Below are positions 1 to 12,638 of a stretch of 64,000 bases of DNA, piece by piece; positions within the stretch are counted from its first letter, which is position 1; each line of letters opens with the position of its first letter. The stretch covers positions 744,001-808,000 of the forward strand of contig CP126201.1 in NCBI GenBank assembly GCA_030272155.1, given 5' to 3'. This DNA comes from Tetradesmus obliquus. Taxonomy: Eukaryota; Chlorophyta; Chlorophyceae; Sphaeropleales; Scenedesmaceae. The notes under the pieces were generated by a model, which was not told where the DNA came from, did no database searches, and saw only the letters and a list, made by a program, of their open reading frames with translations. The position numbers and the translations under genes are program-made.

Positions 1-287
1 CTACTCAGCAACATGGTTCTTCCCGACTCAGACTGACGCTTGTGTACCACCACACCTAGTACAAGCACTTGAAGCAGCTGCTGCTGTGGCAGTGAAGGCT
101 GCGGCGCATGTGGCTGCCCAGAAAGCCGATACAGCGCACTCACAAGCACAATGCATACTGCACAGCTCCTGCTTTGCAGTGCAGCTCAAACACTTGTCCA
201 GAAAAGCCCAGCTGCTCGCAACTCAACATATCGCAAGCAGCATACAGATTGCATCCATCACTGAGCTGAGCAAGAAGCCCTCTCAGC

Positions 288-480
288 CTAGTACACGTGC
301 TGCTGCTGCTGCTGCGCCTCTGCAGCCGCCAGCATATCAAGCAGCGCCTGCAGCACCTGTGCCATACTAGGCCTGTCGCTCACACGTCTCGCCCAGCAGA
401 CCTCAGCCAGCACGATGTAACCAGGGGGCAGCGCGCCATGGCCCGGCCAAGGTGTGACTCTCGCATGACCACCTTGTGGA
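288..480 (-). repeat. Decayed copy of kinase A last-exon tail in its 3' UTR
   Basis: On the minus strand this segment again encodes the Gly-Glu-Ile-Ile-His-Lys-Val-Val stretch of the kinase C-lobe and ends in a poly-Gln run and a stop. Reading frames are interrupted relative to the real exon at 797-532. It lies downstream of the stop codon and is best read as a duplicated, non-coding exon tail. Confidence 0.75.
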
Positions 481-531
481 TGATCTCGCCGTAGTGCAGC
501 ACAAGTGCCACTATCAGCTGCCGCAAAGCCC

Positions 532-2390
532 TTAATACCGCGCGTGCTGCTGCTGCTGCTGCTGCTGTGCCTCTGCAGCAGCCAGCATGTCCACGAGCTG
601 CTGCAGCACCTGTGCCATGCTGGGCCTGTCCCCCACTCGCCTCGCCCAGCATGCCTCAGCCAGCGCGATGTAGCCGGGCGGCAGCGCGTCATGGCCCGGC
701 CAGGGGCTGGGGCGCAGGTCCTGCGTGACCACCTTGTGGATGATCTCGCCGTGGTGCAGCCCGGCAAACGGCAGCTGGCGGGACACCAGCTCCCACACTG
801 CAGGCGGGGGGAGAAGAGCAGTAGCAGCAGCAAGTGCGTAGGCAGCTGGCACACAAGTGGAAAAGGCATGAAGGTCGCAATTTATCGCACACAACAGCCC
901 AGCCGCCACTCTCACATGATGCCGGAGGAGTACACGTCAGCAGCGGGCGCATACACGACAGCAGCAGACACAACCCATTGCACAACAGTACACACGACAC
1001 AGCCCCAGCCACTCACGCATGATCCCGAAGGAGTACACGTCAGCAGCCGGTGTCAACTTGCCAGCCACCAGCAGCTGCGGCGGCAGCAGCGGCAGCGCAG
1101 GGCAGCAGCAGGCAGTGCAGTGCAGGGCAGCAGCAGGCAGTGCAGTGCAGGGCAGCAGCAGGCAGTGCAGTGCAGGGCAGCAGCAGGCAGTGCAGCGCAG
1201 GGCAGCGCAGGGCAGGGCAGCCCAGCGCAGCGCAGGGCAGGGCAGGCAGCTTCAGTCAGCAGCAAGGCAGCAGCAATAGGTTAATGCATCAGAAACATGA
1301 CAACAGACAGCTGGGCTGCTTATGCAAGCTATCAATCTCGGTGTTTTGTAGATCACACAGGCCTTGCCTGGTCCTAGCAGGCAGGCACAGCATATACTGG
1401 TACTAGCTGGTGAAAGTTACCAGAGAAACACGCGGACAGAGACTAACAGTTCTCAAGTTACCAAAGTAGGGCCACAGGCCCACCCACTGGTTGTGCCCCT
1501 AGCCGTACTTTGGTAACTTAATTACTTGAAAACAAAGCAGCAGCACCGGGCCTTACATGATGCTGTGTGCTGTGTCTGCCTGCTGGTTCCATGGCATGGG
1601 CTATTGACAAGCTCGTGCTACATGAGATTACCACAAGGCCATCATCAGCCGACAGACACCACACTGCCAGGCGGGCGCTCCCTAGCCGCAACTGTTTTGT
1701 GCCATCCAAGCTATCAATGCAGCGCCATCGCGTTGACAGCTGTATGCTGTGCCTGCCTGCTGGCCCCGTGGCATCGGCTGATGAGGCACTCGTGATACAA
1801 GAGAGCACAACACGACATTCATCAGCCGACAGACACCACGTGGTGTGTATGCACACTGCCAGGCGGGTGCTCCCTAGCCGCAACTGTGCTGTGCTATTCA
1901 AGCTATCGATGCAGCGGCATCATGTTATAACACTGTTAACAGCAGTAGGCTGTGCTTGCCTGCCCTTGACATGTACCGCAACAAGTGATTCCGAATCCAA
2001 ACACGGATGCACCACACGGCAGGCAGCTGCTATCCAAAGCTGCAATTGCCAAAACTGCAAATGACGTGAACAGCCAAGTCCAAACTGGGTACCACAGTTG
2101 CACTCAATGTGACCACACAAAGACACCATCTGGCTTCCCCTTGGCCTGCAAAAAAACAACTCAAATCTTAATCAGCCACTGCGCCTTGGTGTACACGCAT
2201 GCCACCGGTAAGCAGCATCCAGGAATACAACGCAGAACGTGCTGCTGAAATGTGCAGCTGCCAGGCTACATGCTGCTGTGATGCTGCCAGGCTAAATCGC
2301 TGCTGAAATGTGCAGCTGCCCGACATCCGCTCACCTCTGGGGGCATGTGTGTGACTGTGCCGTAGCGGCGCGTGGACAGGTGGCTCTGCG

Positions 2391-2428
<38 letters not shown>

Positions 2429-5400
2429 GACACGTAGGCAGCCGGGAAGCATGGCAGATTGAGCACATCCTAATGCATTATAAGCTGGTTTGCAAAATAC
2501 GCACAATAAAGCGCCACTGCTTCACATGGCTGCCTCCACCCAGTTGTAGCTGTAGAAAAAGTTAGTGTTCGCACAAGCGCAGCTCACTTACACCATTGAT
2601 GAAGCATGATCTGTCTCGGCATGTGCACAGAGGGCATGGCCAAACTACGCATGGTGTGTTGCCTGAATGCTTACACTGCATCTAGTGGCCAGGCAGCTGC
2701 CGCTGTTACAACAATATGCAAGAACACGACACATGTCACCAACGAAGTCGCCCCCCACTTGCCCGAAGGCCAGCACGCGGCTGAGCCAAAGTCCACCACC
2801 TTGGCCAGGCAGCCGCCACGTTTATAACACCACAAGTGTATTGAACATAACACATAACCAAAACCGCACCTGCCCGAAGGCCAGCGCCTTTCTGAGCCCG
2901 AAGTCCGCCACCTTGGCCAGGCAGCCGCCACTGTCATAACAACACAAGTAACACAACAACATACATAACACAACACCACAAAAGCACCCCCCACCTGCCC
3001 GAAGGCCAGCGCCCTGCTCAGCCCCAAGTCCGCCACCTTGGCCAGGCAGCCGTAACTGTTATCACTAACATGACATAACACAACATAACACAAAGACAAA
3101 CAGCCTTATCCCACTCACCTGCCCAAAGGCCAGCGCCCTGCTCAGGCCAAAGTCGGCCACCTTGGCCAGGCAGCCGTCGGGGTCCTGGCCCTCGCTGCGC
3201 AGCAGCACGTTCTCGCACTTGAGGTCGCCGTGGCACACGTTGCGGCTGTGCAGGTAGGACACGCCCGCAGCCACGTCCGCAGCACGCCGCAGCAGCGCCA
3301 CCTGCGGGAACATGTTGAAGGCAAACAACGTCCCGTGGCAGTAAGACGGCCAGCTGCTGCACGCATAGCAATGGGGGGATTGCTACAGCAAATGCAGCCG
3401 CGAGTTGCTCTAAGCACGCAAGCAGCAACGGCAAATGACAGCAGCATCGAGCATTAGGCGGTAGCTGAGCTCGGCTTGCTTGCCAACAGCCCCTTTAGCC
3501 CAAAATGACTGTCATTTCCCACACCCCTTCTTACAGCGTTGAGCCCTCCGGCATTGTCCATGAAGAGTCTGCTGTGGCGCACCGCTGCCGCCAGGTTGCC
3601 GCGGTCCATGAGGTCCATCACAATCCACGTCTCACTGCACAACGTGACAGTACAGCCGGCATGGCAACAACGCATGCAGATCAGCAGTCAATGACAGCAT
3701 AATCGCATAGGTTGCCACAATCCATAAGGGCCATCACAATCCACGTCTCACTGAGGTGGCAGCAGCGGCAGCAGCAGCAATAACAGCAGCAGCACCATTT
3801 GAAAACAGTCATTGTGAGAAGGAGAGCGTCCTTATGACAGGTCTGCTGTGATGCACAATGGTTGTGTATGTCCAGCGCTCCCCCACACACCGCCTTGTAC
3901 CAACAGCAACAACCAAGGCTCAGCCACCGCACTCACTGCTGCTTACGCCGGCCCAGATGGCTGACATGTATCATACCGCACAGCACACCAGGGTGGCATC
4001 ATAGAAGTAGCATGACAACACACAGAGCAGCAGCAGAGCTCCACTGGTCTCACATGTCAACGCTGGGACCAGGGCCGCCGGTTGCTGTGCGCTGGATGAC
4101 CGCCCAGGTGGACGGCAGCGTGTAGACCACAGATAACAAGCAGATGACAACGTGGCAAGAGCTTCCAAGCCAGGTGCAAACTGGCCTTACTAATGTGTGC
4201 ATGTTTGTGTTGTATGGCAATTCTCACGTGTCAACGCTGGGGCCTGGGCCGCCGTTTGCTGTGCGCTGGATGACCGCCCAGGTGGAGGGCAGTGTAAAGA
4301 CGCCGACTGCACCTTCAGGCAAAAAGAGACCACTGCCAGGATCAGAAGGCTGGCCCTGCAGCAGCAGCAGCAGCATAAAAAGGAGTCAATGTCAAAGGCG
4401 GTGGAGGGCAGTGTGAAAACGCCCACTGCACCCTCGGGCAGGAACAGGCCACTACCGGGATCCGAGGGCTGGCCCTGCAGCAAGATAGCCGCGGCAGCAG
4501 CAGCGGCGGCAGCAGCAGCAGCAGCTTTAGTAGGCGGCAGGGAGTGCACACGGCAGCTTGAACAGGCCGACTGCACTTCAGACAAAGACAGGCCGCTGCC
4601 GGGCTCTGAAGGCTGGCCCTGCCGCGGCAGAAGCAGCAGCAGCGGTGGCAGAACAAGCACACACAGTAATGCAACAAGTATCATGCCACGCACTGTGGCG
4701 GCGGCAAAAGGACGCTACGAGGTTGCTGCCAGGGTCGCCGGCGTGTACATACGTGGTGAATCGTGGAGTAACGCAGGCTGCGTCGCTGCAACAACTGCAC
4801 TGCACTGCAACTCCAGCCCAGTCACCAGGCTGGTGTGCCCACTCCCAGGGGTGATGCGCAGCTTGGCAAAGTGCGCCGAGTGCGCTACGCTAAACAACGC
4901 ACACGTCAGCACACCAGCCAATCACCAGGCTGGTGTGTCCACTCCAAGAACTGATGCGCAGCTTGGCAAAGTGCAGCGCACGCATCACAACCCACACCAA
5001 AGGCAGACAGGATATCCATGTTGCGCGATGCAAAAATGTCAGCAGGCTGGTGTGTACCTTGCCAGGCAATCAAAACTAGCTAGTTTGCTGGACACAAAAA
5101 TCAACAAAGCCAGATAAGTTCATGCTGCAGGGTCCAGAGCACTCACCAGGCTGGTGTGTCCACTTCCGGGGTTGATGCGCAGCTTGGCGAAGTGCAGCAC
5201 GCGCACCAAAACCCACACCAAAGGCAGACAGATGATCCATGCTGGAGATGCATATTTTTCACCAAATGATGTGTAGCTTGCCGGATAACCAAATCTAGCT
5301 AGCTTGCTAGACACAAAGATCAACAAAGCCAGATAGGTCCATGCTGCAGGGTGTAGAGCACTCACCAGGCTGGTGTGCCCACTGCCAGGGTTGATGCGCA

Positions 5401-7071
5401 GCTTGGCGAAGTGCAGTGCGCGCACCAGGTTGGGGTGGTCAAAGGACAGCGACAGTGCCAGCTCACGCGCTATCTTGTCATCATCGGCGGAGGAGTGCGT
5501 GATGATCTTCACGGCAACAGGGGAGCCCTGCCAGGTGGCTGCAAGGACAGCAGCAGCAGCAGTAGCGGGTTCAGCTGTGTCAGCACTCAAACAGTGGAAA
5601 TGCGGCAAGAATCTCACTGCCTCAGCTGCAGCCAAAAGATCAGCTGTGGTCAGAAAACAATACAGGCAGCACAGGCTTCCCAGGCTTCACTGAACCAACA
5701 AAGCTTTTGCAAGAAGTCGTTGGCATTTTGTATCCAGGCTTGACTGAACCAACACGCAGCTCACCTGCGTACACGCGCCCAAAGGAGCCTGCTCCCAGCA
5801 GCATGTTGAGGATGATGCCATCAGGCCCAGAGCTGGCCACAGAGGCAGTGCCAGACCTGCGGTGGCAGCAGCAGCAGCAGCAGCACCGGCAGCAACGGCA
5901 GAAAGCTTGTCATTGGTTACACACGCCACATCTACCTTTGCCAAATGCTCCTGCCAGCGTTGCAACGCACTTTGATCACCAAAACATGCACTGCGTGTTG
6001 GCACTAGAGGAGAGCGCCGGCAAACAGCAAACAACCGAGGTAGACAACTCACTGTGTTGTGGCACCAGAAGAGGGCCCTGGACTGTACCCCAGCTTGTGA
6101 ATGCCCAGCAGCCTCCTTGCAGGGTCCCCTGAGGAGCCAGTGGTTGGTGTGGCGCCATTGCTGCCAGTGCCATTGCCGCTGCCCGTCGTGCTGCAGAAGG
6201 GCAGCAGCCACTTGTGCTTGGCGTCTGCCGCTGCCTTGTTCTCTAGGGCCTTACGGCGGCGGCAAACAATGTATGATGCCAGCAGCGCGAGCATGGCGGC
6301 ACCTGCGATGAGAGATAACACAGTGGTTTGAACCAACGCAGGGATTTGGCAAGGCGGTGGTGTGCACAGCATGAAGCAGCTCATCACCTCCATCGATGAT
6401 GGTGTCAAAGCGGCACCTGTACAATTATAGCTGTTGGCAGAAGACCACCATATGGCGAGAGGATGTATGTATCTCTCACTACTTGTGCTTTCTTATAGCA
6501 CCCCAAACTTCGAGCACCAGACACTCACCAAGTATTGACGCCAGCACTGCCGGCAGCACCTCGCCCTTTTGCAAACCGCAACCCCATCAGAAGCGACACA
6601 CAAAGAACCAACAGCAGATCAGCACAGCAACGCACAGCGCAGATCAGAATGCTTGCATGCAACATGCAACATGCAACATGCAACGTCAACAGCGCAAGCC
6701 TCACCTAGAACAGACGCCAGCACTGCCGGCAGCACCACTGTCAGACCATAGAGCCTCTTCCGCGGCCCCTCTGCTGCCCTGTATGCTGCAGCCCCCGGCA
6801 GCATAAGCCGATCAGGATTCACCTGCTCATATGCTGCTGCTAAGCACGCAGATGCATTTCGGGGATCTGGGCATGCAGCAGCAGAGATCGGTTGCAGGCA
6901 CAGTAATGCACTCTGCGTGTAGCGTAGGACAAAGCTGCCACTGTAAGAGCCGTCTACTGCATCCACATCACTGCCAAACACTTGCCCCTGCTGCTGCTGC
7001 TGCTGCTGGGGTGGGGCTGCAGCAGCTGAATAGCTGCTGTTGCCAGACCCTGCTGCTGCTGCTGCTGCTGC

Positions 7072-7106
<35 letters not shown>

Positions 7107-9181
7107 CTGAGGTGTTCTGCCAGCCGTGGGGGTCTGTGTAAGCAAAGTCTTTCAGAATGAGTGCTGACTGGTTGCACAGCGCCATGCCAGGCCAGCTGGG
7201 GTGGACGTAGTACGGCACAGGAGCAGGGCCAGACAGGGTGGCAGCATACTTGGGGCCAAAGCCTGCAGGATGTCACACACCAGCAGCAGCAGCAGCAGCA
7301 GCGGAATGAGTGCTGACTGGTTGCACAGCGCAATGCCAGGCCAGCTGGGATGAACGTAGTATGGCACAAGAGCAGGGCCGGACAAGGTGGCTGCATACTT
7401 GGGGCCAGAGCCTGCAAGAAAGCAGCAGAAGCATGCGGAACATGCCGATTGGCAAAGCAACAGCATGAGTGCATGATGAGCAAAGGGTAGGCAGGGTATG
7501 GTGACAAAGTGCCAACACGTGATATGTTGAACAGCGCCATGCCAGGCCAGCTGGGATGAACGTAGTACGGCACAGGCGCTGGGCCAGACAGGGTGGCAGC
7601 ATACTTGGGGCCAAAGCCTGCGGGGCAGCATCAGGGCAGCAGAATGCGGAAATAATAGCTGATTATCAATATAAGTTGATTCCATGGTGCCAAGCCGGGG
7701 CCGCTGGGGTGTATACATTATGGCACAGGCGCAGGGCCAGATGGGGTGGCTGCATACTTGGGGCCAAAGCCTGCGGGGCAACATCAGGGCAGCAGCAAGC
7801 GGCCACAACATTCAAGTATGAATACATGCTGCTTGCACAGTGCCATGTCGGGCCAGCTGGGGTCAACGTAATATGAGAGAGGAGCAGGGAGGGACAGCGT
7901 GGCTGCATAGGTGGGGCCAAAGCCTGCAGGACCACCGCCACCACCCAACTGTTGTATTGGCAAACAAGCCCAAGTCTATTGGCAAACAAGCCCAAGTCGT
8001 CTGTGGTCAACCCCACAGCAGTGTAGCTGCTGTTGGCACTTGACAACATCACAGACAGCCACAACAAAGCAACCCAAACAACGCACACCCACCACCTGGT
8101 GCCTGCCACGTGCTTGCACCACTTGCTTGCACCAAAACCAACACAGCAGCAGTCACCACCCACCTGTGGTGTTGGCAAACAGTCCCAGGTTGTCGACAGT
8201 CACCCGCACAACGGTGTAGCTGCTGTTGCGGCCCAGCCCGTCACTCGCCTCGACCCTACCGCCCGGCCCATCACTGTCATTGTGTGCACATGTGTACACC
8301 ACGCCCCAGCAGCACCAGGTGTTATCACACAGCCCCTTACAACCACAAACCTGCCAAGTGAGCTACACCGCCAACGTCAGCGGTAGCAGCAGCAATAGCA
8401 GCAGCGGCCCACCTGTGGTGTTGGCAAACAGTCCCAGGTTGTCAACTGTCACCCGCACAGCCGTGTAGCTGCTGTTGGCACCCAACAACATCACAGGCAG
8501 CAACACCAATGCACGCACACCACCTAGTTCCTGCCACTTGATTCACCACCATTAACACAGCAGCAGTCGTCACCCACTCGCCTCAACCCTACCGCCCGGC
8601 CCATCACTGTCATTGTGTGCACACCACGCCCCAGCAGCACCAGGTGTGATCAAACAGCCCCTTACAACCAACCAAAAAACAGCCAAGTGAGCTACACCGC
8701 CGACAACAGCGGTAGCAGCAGCAGCAACAGCAGCAGCAGCCCACCTGTGGTGTTGGCAAACAGTCCTAGGTTGTCAACTGTCACCCGCACAGCCGTGTAG
8801 CTGCTGTTGCCGCCCAGCCCATCACTCGCCTCAACCCTACCGCCCAGCCCATCACTGTCATTGTGTGCACACCAGGCACCCGCAGCACCAGGTGTGATAG
8901 ATTGAACACCAGAAATGCCAGCCGGTCTTCCGCTGTGCAATGCAGTAGCAGCCTGCTCCTGCAGCGGCATGCACAGCCCTTCCGGCTGCACTATGATGCT
9001 GTCATTTATCAAAACGCTAGACCCCGCTGAGATCCGGACGATGCTCAGGGGTTTAGTGGTGCTGCAGTTGGCGAGGATGAGGTGGTTTAGGGTCAGGGTG
9101 AGGTTGGGGGCCAGCTGAACCCTGTTGGACAGTAGGCCGCAGTCCCAGGTCAGGCGGGGGGCCCTGCAGGGGTTAGAAGAG

Positions 9182-9217
<36 letters not shown>

Positions 9218-11909
9218 CCATAAGTGTCTGGGATGGTGTACAGGTTGCGGGCCGCAATGGCAGTGCCGAGTCACTTCATGCATGCAGCAGCAGCAGCAGC
9301 GGCGGCGGCACCATGAGTGTCTAGGATGATGTACAGGTCGTTGCCATATGGCAGCGGAGCAGGGTACCCACCCCTGGTTGTGCCGCAGCGCAGCCAGAAC
9401 GTACAAGCACATCTGCACTGCTGCGGCAACTCACACGGCCAGCACAACAGGTGGTAAAATGCCAGTAGACAGCAGACCAGTACCAAGCACAGTATGCGGC
9501 TGTCTACACACCAAACCAGCGTGTACAAGTGTCTTTCATAACAAACAAACATTAAATACTTACCCGGGGTCTGAGAAGATGGTGATGTTGCGTGTGAGCA
9601 CGGTACGAGGCGATCTGACAACCAAACCCTTTCTGGTCTCAGACCTGTGTTCAACCTGTTGTGGCTCATACCATCCAAGATGGTGCCAGGACCCACATGT
9701 GATTATCCTCTCTCAAAAGAAACACATTCAAACGTTTGAACCAAATTTCTGGGGCAGGGTTTACCTGGGATCTGAGAAGATGGTGATGTTGCGTGTGAGC
9801 AGCGCCGGCGCCTCCTGTGCCGGGCACGTGGTCAAGCTCATGCTGGCAGACTGCAGCAGCATGATACTCTCCACGCTTGGCTTTGTCAAGCACAGGTGCA
9901 GGCTGAACCCATCTGTCACTGCACACGGAGCATGGTTGTCAGGGTTTATCGCATCATACGCTGCCGCTAGGCAACCACCAGGGCCCTTCTCGGCAATGCA
10001 GTCTGGCGAGACCGGCTGCGCACACATCGCTGTGCTGTTTGTAGCGTAGAATGTGAAGGGTTCGCCAGCTGTGCCTCTGCTGGTGTTGGTGGCTGTGTCT
10101 GTGACTGCAATATCGCCCAGCAGCAGCGCTTGCTGCGTGCACAGGCTGCTGCTGCTGTTGGCAGCTAGCGGCGCCTGGTACGAAAACCCCAGCGCGTTGC
10201 TGCTGCCGGTGCGGCCCGCTGCTGCTGAGTCACACCAGTTGCTGCCAGGCTCAGAAAGCGCCACCTGCTGCTGCTGCGGCTGGCTCGCCGGCGGCGCCGG
10301 CACTCCCGCCGGCCGGGTCGCCGCTTCGATTCCTGCCTTCTGCACGTCAGGCGGCAGGCAGACTTGTCCAAAATCCTCAACGCAGTGATCGAGCCGAACC
10401 ACTGCTCCTTTTGCCTCTCTGAAGATGCCTGCTAGGCTCCATGTGCGGCAATGCACCAGCACCAGGTGTGACAGGCTGAGCTGAAAGCCCCGGGCGATCT
10501 CGAAGCGGTCGGTGAGGTAGTTGCAGAAGATGTGGTAGGGCCAGGCTGCGGTGTCGCTGCTGCCGCTGCTGCTGCAAACAGAAGCAAGACAAGCAGGCAG
10601 GGAGCACATGAATTACTGTGATCCCAGGTTTACAAACGTTCCTCAGCAAGCTTTTGTCACAACCATTGTCACCAAGGCAAATACTTGGTTACTACTAACA
10701 AGCCAGGTGTGACAGGCTGAGCTGGAAGCCTGAGGCGATCTCAAAGCAGTCGGTGAGGTCGTTGCAGAAGATGTGGTAGGGCCAGGCTGCGGTGTCGCCG
10801 CTGCTGCTGCTGCCGCTGCTGCAGGTCAGAGAAGTGCGCAGGGAGTTAGATCTAACTCTAGAGTGTGTCCATTGTAAGAAAATGTAGCAAGCACACACCA
10901 CAGCAGGCAGCAATTGGTTGGCAACCAACGCTACGTATCAGCGCAGACAACAGCGTACACGACCGCAAGTGGTTGTGAGTACACTGTGAAGCCATTGATG
11001 AATGGGACCGCCAGCCTACCTTGGATCTGCCGCTGCTGCTGCGTCTGCTGCGCCTGGTGCCACTTGCAGCGAAGTGATGGTCACGTTGCGACAGATGCTG
11101 CCATCACTACCTAAACCTTAGAACCCACCTACACGCTACGAACTTAGCTGGGATCAGCTGCTGCTGCATCTGCTGCGCCTGGTGCCCCTTGTGACAGTGA
11201 TGTGATGGTCACGTTGCAACAGATGCTGCCATCACCACCTGAACCCTAAAAAAATAACCCCAACCCTGCAACCTACCTTGGATCAGCTGCTGCTGCATCC
11301 GCTGCGCCTGGTGCCCCTTGTGGCAGCGATGTGATGGTCACGTTGCGACAGCAACAGCCATTAACCACCTAAAACCCTTGAAACCCACCTCGCTAAAACC
11401 TACCTGGGATCAGCTGCTGCTGCTGAATCTGCTGCGCCGGGTGCCCCTTGTGGCAGCGATGTGATGGTCACGTTGCGTCTGATAATGGTGGCACTCAGAT
11501 CATCACTGCTGGGGAAGGGGCAGGTGTCGATGGTCAGTGTGATCTGCAACGCATAAGGAGGGATGCGGGGAATGGAAACATGAACACCCGGTGCAGTGCA
11601 CAGGCAAGATGCAGTAGTGGCGGGCAGTGCAACACAAGCAGCAGCGATGGCAGCGGCAGCAGCAGCAGCAGCAGCAGCAGCAGTGAGTGCGGCGTTGGTT
11701 GTGTGTTGGTGGCAGCGATACTGGTCACGTTGCGCCGTATGATGGTGGCACTCAGATCATCGCTGCTGGGGAAAGGGCAGGTGTCGATGGTGAGCGTGAT
11801 CTGCGACGCACAAGGATGGATGCAGCGGGACTAATGACATGAGCAAGCAGTGCAGCACACAGGCATGATACAGTATTGGCGGGCAGTGTAACACAAGCAG
11901 CAGCAACCG

Positions 11910-11942
<33 letters not shown>

Positions 11943-12638
11943 GTGCAGCGTGGGTTGTGTGTTGGTGGCAGTGATGTGATGGCCACGTTGCGCCGTATGA
12001 TGGTGGCACTCAGATCATCACTGCTGGGGAAGGGGCAGGTGTTGATGGTGAGCGTGATCTGTTGGAGGAGAGAAGTGGTGAAATTGCAAGGGCAGTGCAG
12101 CACACAAGCGTGAGAAGAGGCAGAACAGGGCAGGGCCGCACATGCAACCGCGCCAGCACAGCTGCTGAGCAGCCGAGGCATGAAGGGGAGTGGTGCCTGT
12201 GGCAAGGCTGGACAGCAGATCTGCTGCCCTGTCATGTGAGCAGGTGCAGGAAGGTGCTGACACATGGTGCACTCAGGAACATGCACGGAACAAGTGCCCT
12301 GAAGCTCTGCTGTGTATCCTTTCTTCCTCCTGAGAACAGCTGGACAGAGCATGGGCATGACAGCTTCAAACTCCAGTAAACACCCGCATCACAGCAAGGC
12401 TGCTGCACAGAAACAGGCTGCTGCTGCTGCCGCTGCTTATGGTGGTTCTGGGAAACTTCTTCTGGCACATGCTCACGTTGCGTGCAACGTAAACGAAACT
12501 GATGTCCGGAGAGGCCAGTGCCGCATGAAGCTCGAATCCCGTGTTGACGATGAGGCTCCTTTCGGCTGCATGGCTCGTGAACAAGCAGCACGCCACCAGC
12601 AAAACTGCCAGCCCGCGCAAAGATCCACAGCTCCACAT
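532..12638 (-). CDS. Receptor-like protein kinase A (beta-helix-like ectodomain, TKL kinase), 14 exons, 1128 aa
   Basis: Exons in sense order: 12638-12477, 11543-11404, 10571-9765, 9163-8745, 7262-6705, 6302-6053, 5856-5765, 5538-5366, 4355-4228, 3634-3535, 3301-3119, 2385-2335, 1074-1017, 797-532; phases agree at every junction and TAA is at 534-532. Order: signal peptide (MWSCGSLRGLAVLLVACC), Asn-rich ectodomain with repeated RNITI-like rungs suggesting a parallel beta-helix (inference), one membrane span near 685-707 followed by CRRRK, juxtamembrane DPARRLLGIH, then the kinase. Kinase motifs: GAGSFGRVY (800-808), VAVK Lys820, HGDLKCEN with Asp969, DFG 993-995, and MPPE at 1021 in place of APE. 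HGDLK suggests the TKL group. The C-terminus is poly-Gln then HARY. An in-frame ATG at 12695 would add 19 residues, but the 12638 start gives a cleaner signal peptide. Ligand and substrate are unknown. Paralogue: kinase B. Confidence 0.88.
1100..1199. repeat. 25-bp minisatellite, 4 units, kinase A intron
   Basis: Four near-identical 25-bp units starting GGGCAGCAGCAGGCAGTGCA lie in the intron just before the VAGKLTPAADVYSFG exon. They are followed by shorter GGGCAGCGCA derivatives to about 1250. Confidence 0.85.
1568..1930. repeat. Two tandem ~180-bp units in a kinase A intron
   Basis: The segment beginning TGCTGTGTCTGCCTGCTGG at 1568 recurs at 1746 with substitutions. Both share CATCAGCCGACAGACACCAC and CTCCCTAGCCGCAACTG. 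No exon is visible inside, so this is intron growth by tandem duplication. Confidence 0.75.
2755..3055 (-). repeat. Three copies of the DFG-exon 3' edge in kinase A
   Basis: Downstream in sense of the real catalytic exon (3301-3119), three decayed copies at about 3050-2996, 2932-2875 and 2817-2755 re-encode CLAKVADFGLSRALAFGQ. The first two end in a GT donor-like sequence. Each contains only the 3' end of the exon. Substitutions (for example DLG for DFG) mark them as non-functional. Confidence 0.85.
4045..5200 (-). repeat. Cluster of exon-edge copies around kinase A exons 8 and 9
   Basis: Copies of the 3' edge of the VAVK exon (HFAKLRINPGSGHTSLV, with donor) lie at about 5198-5148, 4978-4933 and 4878-4834. 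Next come acceptor-side copies of the next exon (start GQPSDPGSGLFLPEGAV) at about 4622-4545 and 4483-4396. The full exon is 4355-4228. A donor-side fragment of the same exon follows at 4113-4045. Only the 4355-4228 version keeps both edges and the correct phase. Confidence 0.85.
7300..8473 (-). repeat. Kinase A intron 4: donor-side then acceptor-side exon-edge copies
   Basis: In sense order the intron 8744-7263 holds about three copies of the 3' edge of exon 4 (SSYTAVRVTVDNLGLFANTTG) at about 8473-8410, 8226-8161 and 8036-7952. About four copies of the 5' edge of exon 5 (GFGPKYAATLSGPAPVPYYV) follow at about 7925-7840, 7772-7690, 7620-7530 and 7412-7300, before the true exon at 7262. CTG-sense triplets lie between copies. 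Confidence 0.88.
11025..12061 (-). repeat. Kinase A exon 2 flanked by partial copies on both sides
   Basis: Two upstream copies (from 12061 and from about 11815) carry an AG acceptor and the exon 5' half (ITLTIDTCPFPSSDDLSAT). The complete exon 11543-11404 keeps both splice edges. Three downstream copies (about 11350-11275, 11220-11146, 11090-11025) carry only the 3' half (RNVTITSLPQGAPGAAD) and a GTAGG donor. A 5'-edge copy of exon 3 (AAWPYHIFCNDLTDCFE) lies further on at 10822-10700. Confidence 0.88.

Noticed and set aside
505-1284. 259-codon plus-strand frame opposite the end of kinase A
   Set aside because: It is the antisense of the kinase C-lobe and of a CAG minisatellite. The minus strand carries the conserved motifs.
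2996-3050. Mutually exclusive alternative DFG exons in kinase A
   Set aside because: The copies carry only the 3' part of the exon, no fitting acceptor, and mutations in DFG, so they look like decayed edge copies.
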